Below are positions 33,801 to 48,725 of a stretch of DNA of 64,000 bases, one piece after another. Origin of the DNA: Vigna angularis (Eukaryota; Streptophyta; Magnoliopsida; Fabales; Fabaceae); NCBI RefSeq assembly GCF_016808095.1, contig NC_068977.1, forward strand, positions 30,529,364 through 30,593,363, given 5' to 3'. The notes under the pieces are model-generated. The model saw nothing but the letters and a program-made list of their open reading frames with translations. It searched no databases and was not told the DNA's origin. Each line of letters begins with the position of its first letter. Position 1 is the stretch's first letter. A program made the position numbers and the translations under genes.

Positions 33801-36800
33801 ATGGAAAGCGCGTCAGAGCTTGTGGAATTTCCATTGTTGTTGACACCAATCGATTCCCACTACAGAGCATGCACCATTCCCTACAGATTCCCCTCCGATA
33901 ACCCCCGCAAGCCCACTCCCACCGAAATCTCTTGGATTGATCTCTTCCTCAACTCCATCCCCTCTTTCAAGTGCGTTCTCCTCTCCTCTTCTTTTCACTA
34001 AAAAAGATTTTTTTTTCTTACCCGATTCGTAGTTTTTCATCGCTTTCACCATACCCTTTTGCTCGTTCTGCCCGACGATGCCTTGTTTTTGTTAAAAATT
34101 ACTTTTTTTTATCTCTCTTACAAATCGATAACAAATATGGGTCGTTTTTATATTTTTTGCTTTTCTTTACACCACTATGATGTTTGATTGTGTGATTTTA
34201 AAGGCAATCAGGATTGTTTATACCGCTCTCATAGTTACTACTTCTATTTTTATGCTAACTTATTTTATTCGTTTTTTTATGCTTTCTAAAGTGTGTCGAC
34301 CTTTTTGTTCTTGTAGTTGGATTTGATTTTTATTTTTATTTTTAACTATTTTAACCATTATACGTGTTTGTTTGTAATGGTGGTTGGTATGTATGCTGGT
34401 GAAAGGTGAACAACATATTCAGGTGGTGTCACCATTATCATTTGTTTGTTGCTTATTGTTCAAAATAGCAGTTAGAACTTGTTTGTAAATTTTTATATAT
34501 GTGGAAGTTACTGCCAAAGTAGTTGGTACAATTGGGAGGTCAACTATGCTGATTATGCTTTGATACTTCTCATGGCATTTTTTTAACTTCTTCCCATTTC
34601 CTTGGTACTGGGTCAGGGTTAGTTTGTTTTGGTTTCTTTAGGGACTTTAGAGGTTAGCCAAAAGTCCAAAACTTACATCTAGAAGATGATTTGAGTTGTC
34701 GCTAGGTAAGTAATGGTGAAGCTTCTTTATGAGTAGTTGAGTGTTTGGTAAACATTTTATGTAAGCGTCATTAATTTTAACGAGAGACCAAAGTGTCATG
34801 ATCATAATAAAGTCTCTAATAAGTAATAACAGTGGATGTTTAAGTTGTTTTAATAATAATTTGTGAATTTGTTGACAATTTTTTTATATTTTGAATTAAC
34901 CCGAACACACCAAATGACTAAGCAATTTGACTATCTCTCTTTGTCTAGATTTTAGGAGCCCATCTTTGTTCAATTTACAAACTTGTCATTGTTATTTTTT
35001 CCTAATCAGTGAGATATGTGATTTTATATAATTGCAAGGATTTCATTGTTTATTTGTTTCTTGTTTACATCATCATTTAGCTTTGGTTTGGCAGGAGGCG
35101 TGCAGAGAGTGATGCTTCTGTTCCTGACGCGGCTGCCAAAGCTGAAAAATTTGCTCAAAGGTGATCTTTATATCTACTTTACATAATAGCTTTAGGTATA
35201 GGATTTACTAATTTTTTATTTTGTTTATGCTTTCCCTGGAAAAGATATGCTGACATACTTGAAGATTTGAAGAAAGATCCTGAAAGTCATGGTGGGCCTC
35301 CTGATTGCATTGTATGTTCTATACTATAGCTAGAATTATACCCTAAGCCTCCCTCCCCCAGAAGAGGAATTAGAAGATAAAAGCAGCAGCTGGTGATGTT
35401 TCTAATTTCCTTCATTGTTTTTCTTTCTGTTGGGTGATTTTTCAGCTTCTTTGCCGACTTCGTGAGCAAGTGCTCCGAGAATTAGGATTCAGAGATATAT
35501 TCAAAAAAGTCAAGGTAAGTTTTACTGCTATTTGGGATGCCATTAGTTTCTTCTATGCAGCTATGGATAATAAAAGGTCGAATAAAAAGTGTGTTCCTGT
35601 CTGATTGTTGTTGAAGAAATTTAACATCTTGCTTGCCCTGTGGAGGAAAATTGAATGGATTTGTTTTTGGTTATAGTTGGTTGAAAAGCTCTATAGTTAT
35701 TAGTCGAAGTGGAGAAGATTTAACCATACATTATCAATTTCAATAACGAAGAGCTAGGGTGTTATTATGACATTACTTATGCACAATGTAGTTTCATTTC
35801 ACCTAAGGTATGTTACTCCTTTCTGATTGGCTGCAATAGGATGAAGAAAATGCAAAAGCCATCTCACTTTTTGAGAATGTTGTTCAACTTAATGATGCCA
35901 TTGAAGATGAAGGCAAGCGACTTGAGAATCTAGTCAGAGGAATTTTTGCTGGAAACATATTTGATCTTGGTTCTGCACAGGTAGGATGATTTACTATGCA
36001 TTCTTTGATAACTTTGCATAGCTAAATTTTGACTCTTCCTCAAACCAGACTGCATCTTCCCAATTCTTCAAATACCAATTTTAAATCGTTAAGCTGCAAT
36101 CTCTATGGATGTTCTTTTATGTCCATGTTACAATACCAACCTCTTTACTCATTATTCCTTCCAATTCCCTATTATTAGCTTTGGTTTAGTTTAGTTCAGT
36201 TCTTCTATAAAGAGATATGGTGTGGTTGATATCATTAAAATACAATATTCCATAACTTTTGTTGAATTGTTGGCATTACTAATGTCTATCCTTATCCCAT
36301 TTTCTGATATTATTTGATTTTGTTCCTCAATGCCATGTGAAACATAAGGGCACATGATTTGGTTAATTATCCTAGTTAAAATACAATGTTCCTTTATGTC
36401 TTCCCTTGGTTGCTGAAATTTGGCATTGGTAACTAGATATAGTTAAAGCTTTACTCATGTCTGAACTTATTTTTCTATCACAATCATAAGCGGTAGTGTG
36501 TAGAATTACATCTATTTGTACTTTATATATTAACTAATTCTTTTCACAATTTCTTGAAGCTTGCAGAGGTTTTCTCTAAGGATGGAATGTCCTTTTTGGC
36601 TAGTTGCCAAAATCTGGTTCCTCGACCATGGGTTATTGATGATCTTGACACGTTTAAAATGAAATGGAGCAGGAAGCCATGGAAGAAGGCAAGTTTCATG
36701 TGTATAAATTCAAGAGACACAATTTTATCATTAATTATTGAAAAGTATTTTTGTCTCCTGGCTGCCGTTGCTGAAGTTCTAATATTTGCCCTTTATCATG

Positions 36801-38203
36801 GCAGGTTGTCATATTTGTCGATAACTCTGGTGCAGATATCATTTTAGGTATCATGCCATTTGCAAGAGAGCTACTTCGGCGTGGGAGTCAGGTTTGCTGA
36901 CAAATTCATTCATTCGTAGAAGAAAAATTCACTAGGGAAATATTGTGTAGAGATATAGGATAAGAAGCCCTTCTTAAGATAAGAACGAAAGATAAAAAAA
37001 AACTGAAAAATGAGAAAATCAATGGAGCAAGAATGTCCAATCAATAACAAGCTTACCTGATTTACAAGGCCATTTGCACCACATAAAACCCACATGCATG
37101 GATTTTTTTTTACCAGATCATTTGTTATGCCATTGAAATTTCTTTAAAAAGATGAGTTATTATCCAACCAAATGAATTCTTACCAGATCATTTGTTATCA
37201 CATGGCCACAGATATTTTGAATCTTTGCTTCTGCCAATTTTTTCTGATATTTTACTTGAAAATCAATCATTTAAACTCTAATTTGTGGATAAAATTTGTC
37301 AATGAATGTCTTGTTGTAGATGTTTATTGGTCCTATTCCATTTTAGTTATCTTTTTGAAATTGAAGCTGCTTTTCATATGCTGTTGTTGCAGCCAGCATA
37401 ACGCATTTTACGTGATTCTCTTTGGATTCAGGTTGTATTGGCTGCTAATGAGTTACCATCTATCAATGATGTCACTTGTTCTGAGCTAGTTGAAATTATA
37501 TCAAAGGTAACGAAAATAAATATGCTTAAGTTTTTGAAATGGCCATATTCCTCACTAACTCCTTTCATTTTTGGTTTCCACTTATCCAGTTGAAGGATGA
37601 ACAAGAACAACTTGTGGGTGTCAGTACTTCAAATCTTTTAATTGCTAACTCTGGCAACGATTTACCTGTAAGTAAATGAGCAATGATTTTTTCTATTTAG
37701 CAAAAGTTATGGTATTTTAACTTACGATCATTAATCCGACGCGGTGATCAAATCTTTCTTGCTTTTGTTGAAATGGATTACAGGTTATTGATCTTACAAG
37801 AGTGTCACAGGAGCTTGCTTACCTTGCCAGTGATGCAGATCTTGTCATATTAGAAGGGATGGTAAGTTCTTCCTCTGATATTGTTTGAAACTTGTACTTG
37901 GACTCTGCCATTGCATCTGGTTTATCAAATTCATATGTTAAACAAATGCTAATCTAGTTCTTTTGCCAGGGACGTGGAATAGAAACAAATCTGTATGCTC
38001 AGTTCAAATGTGATTCCCTGAAGATTGGAATGGTAATGCACCTTACCATCATCTTTACCTTCAATAATGAAAATTTGAGCTTCTAATGATTCCTTATTTC
38101 TTTATTGGCATAATTTTCTTAGGTAAAACATCCTGAGGTTGCACAATTTCTTGGTGGACGTTTATATGACTGCGTGTTCAAATACAATGAAGTTTCATCT
38201 TAA
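33801..38203 (+). CDS. DUF89 damage-control phosphatase (At2g17340-like), 12 exons
   Basis: Exons 33801-33970, 35095-35160, 35245-35311, 35446-35514, 35840-35980, 36560-36688, 36805-36891, 37432-37506, 37590-37667, 37784-37861, 37970-38032 and 38123-38203 join to 1104 nt, 367 aa, matching my recollection of Arabidopsis At2g17340. This family (subfamily II of DUF89, related to the C-terminal half of plant PANK2 and human PANK4) hydrolyses damaged or surplus phosphopantetheine-type metabolites in CoA metabolism; that role is from the family. Metal-site motifs are visible: FVDNSGAD (Asp220, Asn221, Asp225), [10 protein letters not shown] (Asn249), and [14 protein letters not shown] (from 310). 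No targeting peptide is obvious. Intron 6 has a GC donor (AAG|GCAAGT); the others are GT-AG. The reading is complete, so it is probably functional. Confidence 0.95.
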
Positions 38204-40032
38204 CAAGCCTTATTCTTTTCTCTACTAATGCTGCACAACCTGCATATTTTCTACTGTTAATCCTTCATCTTGGTGCAACCATTGATATGCCTTTAGTTTC
38301 GTACTTTTCAGAACGTCAATTCAGTGTTATAAAGGTGATATGACCGAACCATTTTACTTGTAATAAAAAACGATTCTACATACATGCAGTTAGAAAAATG
38401 TTAACAGCATACTATTTCTTATCAGTTGAAATTCTTGTTTAAGTAACAAAGTCAGATTTGTTTCTTGTAACCAAGATCCTGAATTTTAACTACAGCACAA
38501 GTGTATCATTTCTTTCTAAGGAAAACATTTTCTTAATTTTTAGACCTTCAACGCTAAGATTCTGTTCGTTTAGAGAGATTTTATTGTTGAAAAGAATTAA
38601 CAAAGATGGATTCATCATTTAAATCATGTTCGTGGGTGATATGCAGATATTTGAATTCATTTAAGATTAAATCTCACTTTTGTTTTTTTACAATTTTAAT
38701 AATTTCAACTTTCACCATGCATAAAATGCTTTAATATGTATTCGAATTCAGGTTTTTGGGTTCGTTAATAACAATAATACTGGAATGATAATAACTATAA
38801 ATAATAAATAATGATTTTGAACTTTTGACATTTCAACTTTTAACTGTAATTGTTTATATTTTAATATTTTTTATGTTTCAAGCATTATTTAAGCAAAATA
38901 TTTTTTTATTAGCTATAAACTATGTTTCAAAAATTAAATTTTAAATCTTATTATTGACTTTACTTAAATACAAATTTATTTTATTTTCAAAATTAATTTT
39001 TGATTTTTTTTTCTTCCTTATAATGTTTTTTATCAATAAATATGTTATTAATAATTATTATTTATATTATTTTTATAGTATTTTAATAATTTTTATTTTC
39101 TATTAATTAAAATAATTTTTGATCTGTCATGGTCAAATCTTATACAAATTTTACTTCCTAATCTATTTTTAAATTCACTTTCAATCATTTAAAAAAAATA
39201 ATACTCAATTTATTCTCAAATTTATCTATTCTCTTCTTCTCAAATTCATCTTTTTAAATAAACACACCTAAAAACAGAGAATCAATTCATTTCACACAAA
39301 TTGAGTCACCGACCTAACTACTTTTTAGTAAAAAAATTATAATTTAATTTAATACATCACGAGTTGGTAAGTTGATTGATTATAATATATTTTAATTTTC
39401 TAATTTATATTATATATTTATTATAATAGATATATCGACGCGACTCATTTTCTTTCTGCAGTAAAATCAAAATATTCATTTATTTTATTAAACATTATTA
39501 TAAAAAAATAGTTGAAAAATAAAGTATTCATTTATATAATTTGACAAATAAATAATTTAAACTTCCAAATCATTTAAACATTATTAAACAATATTTTAGT
39601 TTTTAAAAAATTAATTTGTTAATTTATATAATTAAAAGTACTAAATAATTATAAAAAAATGGTAAAATAATAATAAAGAGTTGTTAGTGTTCCCCTTCTG
39701 GTTTGTAGGTTAATTAGGTTAATTGAGTCATGCTTAGTTTGATTTACATTTAAAAAAATCGAATTGAATCTTGAATCTTATGTATGTACTTTTAATACAT
39801 GACACAGAAAAAAAATCCAAGATTTGTTTTTTACACAAATCATATTTATACCTTACTAATGATAATTTAATCTTTGAACTTGTTACAAACATACTTCCAC
39901 CATTGTAGGACTTTTCCAGAAACAAAAAAATTACTCTGATCTCATATTTGTTTTGAAGTGGCAGAAAGTGATATAACCATTATTACGAAGATGTGATGCC
40001 ATTAGAAGAAGTATTCCAGAAGGAGTGGATTT

Positions 40033-40034
<2 letters not shown>

Positions 40035-40070
<36 letters not shown>
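40035..40070. repeat. (AT)n microsatellite
   Basis: 36 bp of TA dinucleotides. Confidence 0.95.
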
Positions 40071-40074
<4 letters not shown>

Positions 40075-43000
40075 CTATAATTAAAGGAAGATCCATTGAA
40101 TCTTTAAGTTGCTCTTCAGTCTTAGCCGTATTGTTGCCATGATGGGATAATACAATTCTTTAATTCACCAACTATAACCTGTCACAACTAATAAAAGGAA
40201 TCTACACTCTAATTATACTATTATATTATTATTATATTATTGCTACAAAATATATGCCTCGTCTTTTTCATATTTAATTTATCTACTTCATCACTTTTAT
40301 TACGTCTATTATTATTTTTTTCATCTATAAAGTTTAATCATCAAACCTTAACATATTCTAATCTACTTTCATGCGTATCACTTACTATAGTCTTCTGAGT
40401 TTCTTTTTTTCTAAATCTTAAGGAGAAACCATTTGTATTTTATAAGATTTGTCTTTTTAATATTTTGGAAATCTTGGAAAACATGTTTAATTAAGATAAT
40501 GTTACTACATTTACCAAGACTTTTCAATTATTAATACATACGAAAAATAATAAATATTATACTGTACGATCATTACATTAATATAGAGCATAATAGAACT
40601 AGATGATCCATACAATTAGAAACATTAAGGAGATCATCTTAGAAACCGAACGATTGTACCATACAAACTGAACGGTTACCCTTAAACAATAATTAGGTTC
40701 GAATAGAGATTAGTTTAAAGCAAAACATGATTAACACTAATTGAGTCACGACTTTAGTGATTCAAAACTAATATTTAAATCTATAAATACATGTTTGAGA
40801 TAAAAAGACAAATGATTTATTACGTATCTAATTACTGTACTAATTGAAATTTTAATATTTGAACAACTTTTACATGTAACTACTTCCCATTTGGACTGAA
40901 GCATCAAAACACATAAAACCTTACAAAACTAATAAACAAAAAGATAAAAAAATGAAACACATGAAAAGAAAAACAATTATTATTGTACTAATGTTCTTGT
41001 TATTTTTATCTTCAATACGTAAAGGTTATATGTGCATCTAGTTTTCCTATGGTCATTCAACGTTTCATTTAGTAATTTTAATTGAATTACACTAAAAGAA
41101 AATGGACAGACGAATTATCTTAAATTTTTTATATCACAATAATTTATTACTATAATTTTAAACGCTAAATTAATGAAGATTATGTTGTCAATTTCATGAA
41201 CGGACTAAAATTAACGATGCTTAGATAAATAGTAATTGAGGCGCGTGAGAAAACAAAGCATTTATCTTTTGGGCTATCTTTTTCTTTTGGAGATATACAT
41301 ACCCTACCGTATCACCCTTTTGTTTGGTACCCTATGGACCAATTATTATATATATACCTTTTTCTATATTCTATTTTAAAATATAACAATAATTTAAAAT
41401 AATTATATATGATAAATAATTTTATACCACCAAAAATACTATTCTTTGCATCATGAATTCAACCACTAAATTATGAACTAAAATAATTTTTAATTTCATA
41501 ATTACAAAACTAGTTTTATATTATGTGGTGTTTAGTTTCTTACACGAGTTGTTGTGTCATTTTCATCAAAAGATTTTCCCATTATCTCTCCTAATTGATC
41601 TGAAAAAATGATAACATCGTGAAATAATTTTTAGTTGCAATTCCAAATCTCAATTAATTAAGAAGCATTCAAATCACGTACATATTAAGGATGAAATTAA
41701 CATTTTTTTTAATTATAATATATGTTGATAAAACACAAAGATATGAATAAATAATAGAAATATAAAGTGTGATTATTGGTAAGGGGTATCGTAGAATGAA
41801 AGACAGTGATAATTACATTGCAAAGGCGAATATACTGATAAGAAAGAAAAGAAAGATTATTGATTATGTGTTTGAACTTTTTGTGTACCCTACTTTGTTG
41901 ATAACAAATATAAGGCCAATATTCAAAAGACACATGTGGTAATATGTATTATGTAATGATTAACCATAATCATAATTAGTGACACCACCATATAATAATA
42001 CTCTATAGAAACACAAATGGAGGTTTTACCTTTTTCTTCACACATGGATGAATCAATGTTGTTCGATTACAAACCCTAAAAGTTCAAATTTGAATTTAAA
42101 AAATGTTTGTGATTGCTAAAACTTTTTAGCTATGCATCTCCTAAAATGGCTAGCCTCAAGGTAAATTTACCATTCATGTAATCATCAAAATAGAAAAGTT
42201 TGAATTTCTAATAAGGTGCTTTAGAGTGTGCTAAATTTAGGTTTTTAACATATTCTGTTTAAGATTTTTTTTATCGGAAAAATTATCAGAGATGTTTATT
42301 AAATGTTTTTTAATGGTTTTAAAGAATGATAAATTGTTGGGAAATTTTACATTGGATGCTCAAGTCTTAAAGTTAGATTCTTTTCAGAAAATTTTACTCA
42401 AGGTGAGATATCAGAGTTTACAAGTTTAATTATTTTTTGGTGTTTAAAATTTAAGAAGAATTTCAATTTTGATATCCTAAATTTGAAAAAAAAAATATAT
42501 TTATTAAACTTAAAAAATGCAATTTTAATCCTCAAATTAGCATTAAAGGATAAATATGTTTTACAGTCTTTCAAATTTAATTTGAATAACCGAAGGTATA
42601 ATTAAATTTGTAACATGATTTAATTTAATCGATCTATTTGAGTTTTAGAAATCTAGTATTAGGTTAAAAGAGAGTACAAATAATGATTTTTTTTTTGTCT
42701 AACAAGAAAGCAAATGTGAGTATAATACAAAATCTAGAGATGTTAGTAGCACCTATTAATAACACTTATATATTTGTGAGTCTATTTATATATTTGAGTC
42801 ATGATTGTGTTATTGAATAGGTATAAAGTGATGATATGAAATAATAAGCTTCTTTAATTGCTAATTAGATATTTTGAAACTCAAAGTTTGGCCTATGCAA
42901 ACATAAGTTTTTTTTTTCTTTCAACCATAGGACCATGATTTTACCCTTGTTGGTTTAAATTATACTCTATAGATCTCAAATAAAATTTTACAATGTAATT

Positions 43001-46000
43001 AACACCTCAAATAATAGTAAACTTAAAGTAACATCCATTATTAAGTATTGTCATAGTGATGGTTATCACATAACTATTTATTTATTTGATCAACCAAATA
43101 TGTTTCTAGATATAATTATTATGTTTAGACACAAAACCTAGAATTTATCATAATACTTAATTTAAATTTCATTCACATATGATAAAATAATTCTGTATAC
43201 ATCTTATTAAATATTGGAGATTATTCATCCTTGTTACAAATTTTTATCGGTTTTACCAACTCATACCTTCATCTATGTAACTAATATAGTTATTTTAATT
43301 CAATGGTCTTTATTATTTTTATATTGATATTTGAACAGTATAACCTATCAAATGGGTAAAGAGTTCAAAGATCAATCTAAAACATACTTTAACTAGTGAA
43401 AAAAAAAATTAGCCAAAGATTTTATTACCAAAGTATGAAAGAAAATTAACTAAATAATATTATTGACCTTAGTAAAACTCACATTAAAACAATAGTATCG
43501 GTGTCCCACCAGTTTTTGATAAAATATTTTACATTGAATAGTTTTTACAAATGATAACTTATATTATTTTAATTGTTAAATTATTTTATGTAAAATCATG
43601 TATACCAACTACAGATAATTTAAATATTAATTAATATGCAATTTAATGGTAAGAATTGAATGATATTTTAAATAATTTAAAAGAAAATTACGACTGAATT
43701 TTGAACACTTTTAAAAATGTAGTGTAGTAGAGTTTTTGGGTAATTTTATGCGACTTTGTACACGATCCGTGTTAGAAGGAGGTTGGTATTTTGAACTTAA
43801 TCTTTGGCTTTGGATTGATTGTCAATTTGAGTTAGATCCATTTTATGTGTATGGAACCTTAATATGATTTGGGAGCATTGATGTTAAGAGCTAGTTTTAT
43901 CTAAGAAAAAAGAGAAGAGATTTTGTTATATATTAAGTTGAATAAAAGAGTATAAAATGATGTTAAAAAACTTTAGTTTTCCAATTTTAAGTTTTCTAAT
44001 TAGTTTGAATTTTCCATAGGATGATAACATGGTGAGAATGAGTTTTATATTCTAATTTTCTTTTAAGAAAAAAACATCTATTTTTATGTCCAATGAATAT
44101 AAAAAATTAATTAATTAATTAAAAAAATTACAACAAATGAAAGAAGATAGTATTATATATTCGATATCAAAATTACGTTAATATCAAATATTTATAATAA
44201 AATTATAATTTTATATATTTAAATAAAATAAATAAATAATAATTCAATAAAAGTGAAATAATTATATAAAATATCATAATTACACATAAATAAAATTCTA
44301 TCCCAACCAAATCATATATTAATGTTGTAAATGTTAATAAAATAAAATAGATAAAATTATAAAAAAAACATATATTCCAGTTTAACAATATTTTTAATTT
44401 TTTTTTTACTTTCTTTTCTAATTCTAATGAAATTTGTTTTTTATATACTAATAAAAATTATAATACACTACTTAAAAAAATCACAAAGACAACAATATTA
44501 AACTAATAATAATTTAAATTTAGAAATAGATCTTTCATCTTTTAAATTTCAATCTATCTTAGATGGTGATAAACAATATTTAGATAATAATATTAAATTA
44601 TTATATTATAGTAAATGAAAGGTCTTTATGCAATTGTGATGGTAAAATTACACTTATAAAAAGAATGAGCTAAAATATAAAAATAATTATATTAAAAATC
44701 ACTAAAACATACTCTACATGAAACAACAAATAAAAATGTTAGAAAGAAGTAAAATTAGTTAAATGTGTATTCTATAAACTATAATATTGAACGAATTCAT
44801 ATAAAAAATGAATAATTATGTATATGATAAGATATAATGTATCTTGGATATATGATAAAATTTGTTAGATATTGAACTAGTTAAACTATTGAAAGATATT
44901 GAAAATTATTTTAGTGAAACAAAAATTCTTCAAATAAAACAAAATTAAGAATTAAAGAGAATAAACAAGATATATTTAATAAATGAAGAGTTTACTTGAA
45001 GAGTGGAAATTTTGTCAAACTTTTTCGTATGAAAAATAAATGATAAATAAAAATATTAAAAAGGATAGAAATAATTAAACGTAAGACCTGAAAACTATTT
45101 GATTCACTAAAATTGACAATATCACGTAAACATAATCTAACAAAAGAAAAAAAATTGTATAAATCAAGATTGTGATAAAAGAAAGTGAATTTTGTGGATA
45201 TAAAATAAACCAAATTATTAAAACATGAAAAAAAAGTGTGCAATAAAAGAAAAAAAAAGTAACAAACTAAAGACTAAGATTTAATGGGGGAACAAAGATG
45301 AGATGAAAATATGTACAAGACAAATATTAAAGTGTGTGATATTTTTTGTCAAAATGGAGAGAAATTCGAACAATATATACCAAATCAGGTTTATTTGTTA
45401 TCCCAATATATACATATCTTAATAAATTTACTAAGTCCACTAAATAAATTAATTTTACTCAATAAATTTATATTGAAGAGCAATTTGTTAAATTTATATA
45501 TTAGTTCCTTTCAACCAAATTATCTTATTCACAAACTATAAAGATTTCATTAATATATAATTAATATATAAATATTCAAAGTGAAATTTAAGTATATACT
45601 AAGATAAAACATAATTATCATCTATGTCATTTAATTTTCTCTAATATTCTATATATATAACTCCTAACTTCCAACACAACTTGATTGTAAATATATTATA
45701 AGGAAATTTACCACTAGAAATAATACGATGTATAAACATTCTTTGGTAGAGAAATGAATAAGTTTTAAAATAATTATCAGTCTCTGTATGATAAAGCAAA
45801 ATAATGTCTCTCTTTCACTAAGAAGTTTTACAAGTAATAGAATAATAAATTCAAGCAAAATAACTTTAATTTGATGGTATTTTTGCATGAAAGGACCCTA
45901 TTTATATACGTATTTTTGCATGAAGCTTGCATGCAAATCTCATGTTCAAGCTAAATTAAATTATGATTGAATTTTGTTTGGTATATTTTATTGTAGCACA

Positions 46001-47712
46001 TTTACTATATAAGCCTACTTTTTCTTTGAAAATTCCTTCATAGAATTCACAAAACCAATTCAAACATACATTTTCAAAGAAGATTCGTCTACTTTGTCAA
46101 AATGTACATAAAAATTCGAGAATCAATATAAATGAAGAATAAACAAAATAACAATTCAAATTTCCATCTTAATCTACTCTTTTACTCAACTTATTTAATC
46201 TCTTTGAACTTCTTATATTCTTTATTATCTAAACTCTATCTTTACATATATATCATCTAAACTTTATATAAATATTAAATGTATATTTTACAAAATGCAT
46301 GTCAAATAATAATAATTATTTAATATTATCTATTAAATCACGTTATTTTAAAAAGTCGCGATTAACATTAAAAAAATTCGAAACTAAAAATAATTAATCC
46401 AATTACTTCTATATAATACAAAATAATCAAATTTAGTGTTAACATATCACGTCACTGACGTCACATATTTCTATGGTACCAAACACATTTCTATTTCTTC
46501 AGTACAAAGCGGAATATGATTTTTTTTTTCTGATACAGAAACACGAGAATACCAATTATGTTTTTTGGAACAACATAATCATGTTGTTCTTCCCCATTAA
46601 ATGTACCAAACAAAATCCCCATTTTTCCTAATATTTTTTTTCCAGACTTTGGAATTATTTTACAGCAGGAGCCTTGAATTGTACTCAACTATTTAATAAT
46701 AAGTGAGAAAAAAAAAGATGAAAAAAATAAAATAAAATGAAAATGCATCCAATTATCTTGGTTGCTTATGATTTGCAAAAGTTGAGGCATTATATGACAT
46801 AAAATACTGTCAATGTTTACGAAAAAGTTCACATAAAAGAATGAATTAGAATGTGTTGTTATGCCTTTTTTTTTTTCTCTTTTAAAAGGTGAATGAGACA
46901 TAACACCTGATAATACATGTAAAGTCTATGCTTAACAACCACATGCTTTAGGTTAAATCATTTCATCATCTCCTCACCAAAACCAAGTATGTCTACATAC
47001 CACCTTTGACTTTTCATCTCAATCATACACTCTCTTCTTTTTTCCATATTTCATTTTCCTTTTCTATATATCAATTAATTTAACCATCAACTAATCATAA
47101 TTTATATGGATAATTACATTCAAATTCTTTCATGTTTATGGTAATTAACAAATACATGTGTCATATACAATGACAATTAATTATGGTGAGGATAAGAAGA
47201 AGGCTTTGTAACTATCATTGTTCCTAGTATTTCATGATCTTTGATACAATACTGTAGAAAAGATAAAGAAATATAGAAACTGTTGGTGGTTATCACACAC
47301 ACTAAATGTTTCCATTATAATTAAATAAAGTCTTCAATGTTATATATATAATATAAATTCAAGTATTTTTATATTAATTTTTTATTTATTAAATATGTAA
47401 ATTTTTCATAACTTATTTTTTAATTGGATGACGTGTATGTTATATTTTATTTATATGATTTTACTTGTTAAAAAACGTAATTTTTTAAATTAATATAAAA
47501 TGGTATTGTGGAATGTAAGAAAAAAAAATTACATTTGATAGTATTAGTTTGCTAGATGATATATATATATGTCTGTGTATGGATGTAACACCTATTCTTA
47601 AATTTGTTCTTTTTGATTTTTGATTTCTAAAACAAATTATGTAATCCTTTTTCTTGACTTGAATAAAATATTTATAAATTTTTTATTTTATTTTTTATTT
47701 AATACATCACAA

Positions 47713-47725
47713 TATACATACATAC

Positions 47726-47767
<42 letters not shown>
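47713..47767. repeat. Compound (AT)/(CATA) microsatellite
   Basis: AT-rich tract with CATACATACATA followed by long TA runs, one of them broken by a single C. Confidence 0.9.
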
Positions 47768-47774
<7 letters not shown>

Positions 47775-48540
47775 CAATAAAAAGATAAAAATATAATAAA
47801 AAATATTAGTTAGTGTTGTATTTAAATTTGACATTTGATATTAAGATAAAAGATTGAAGAGTTGTGGTTGTATTAGTGATGGATGAAATATGTATCGAGT
47901 TACTTACAATTTTGGTTGAGTTTAAAAATTTATCAAAGTTTAAATATAAAATATTGCCTCAAGAGATTTAGGCCACCAAAAAACAAGTAGATAATATTTT
48001 TTATTTTTTATTATTTGTTAAATTAGTTCAGTTACTTTAAAAGTTTAGCATATTAATGCTTTTAATAGTCTTCATCAGAGTTATAACTTTAAGTTTTAAT
48101 TGTAATTATGACTTTTTTTAGTAAACAAATATCAGTGTGCCAGTTTTTGATTAAAATTGTTTCGATTTTTTAACTTTTAAACTAAGTAAACAATATATTT
48201 GGAGACTTATTGTGGCATCTGAAATATTATTGTAAACAATATTACAACTTAAAATGTTCGTGAGTATACATGTCCTCAGAAAAAAAAATGGAAACGTGAT
48301 TATACAGTGATTATACAAACAAGCAGCTAAAAATGTGATTCGTAATAAATATAAAAACTAAAATAATTAAAAATGTATAATTTGAAACTCCTCACCCTAT
48401 AAATTAATAATAATTAAAAACTAATTTTACTTCATAACAATTTTATATTAATATAAATGATCTTAATTTTCTCAAACTTATCAAAACATGTTAAACAAAT
48501 CGTTCAATGGCCCAAAATTCTAGGAGCCATTTTCAAAGGC

Positions 48541-48725
48541 TTAGTGAGAGAGAAGCTTACTCAACACCTTCAATTTTAAAATTTATAATTTCATTAGAAG
48601 ATTTGATAGCTCCCCTAATAAATATGTATAAACCAAAACTCAAAAATAATTTATTAATTTATCAACTATATTCAAACTTTCTTTAACTTATATTCTTAAA
48701 TATTTTTAAACATTTTGTATTTATA
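48541..48725. repeat. Flank duplication, left copy (185 bp)
   Basis: TTAGTGAGAGAGAAGC...TTATA directly precedes the 5' LTR of the copia element. The same 185 bp recurs at 53671-53855 after the truncated 3' LTR, with about seven differences by eye. Confidence 0.9.

Larger units (their letters stand above)
38204..48540. other. Long AT-rich gene desert
   Basis: The first 150-200 bases are likely the 3' UTR of the DUF89 gene. The remaining 10 kb is very AT-rich. All open stretches are under about 85 codons, with low-complexity Lys/Asn/Ile/Phe-rich translations that look random. Only (AT)n microsatellites stood out. Old decayed elements may be present but could not be recognised by eye. Confidence 0.55.

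Noticed and set aside
38204..48540. Many 60-85 codon frames in the gene desert
   Set aside because: Low-complexity AT-driven translations with no motif, no promoter-like context and no sign of exon joins.
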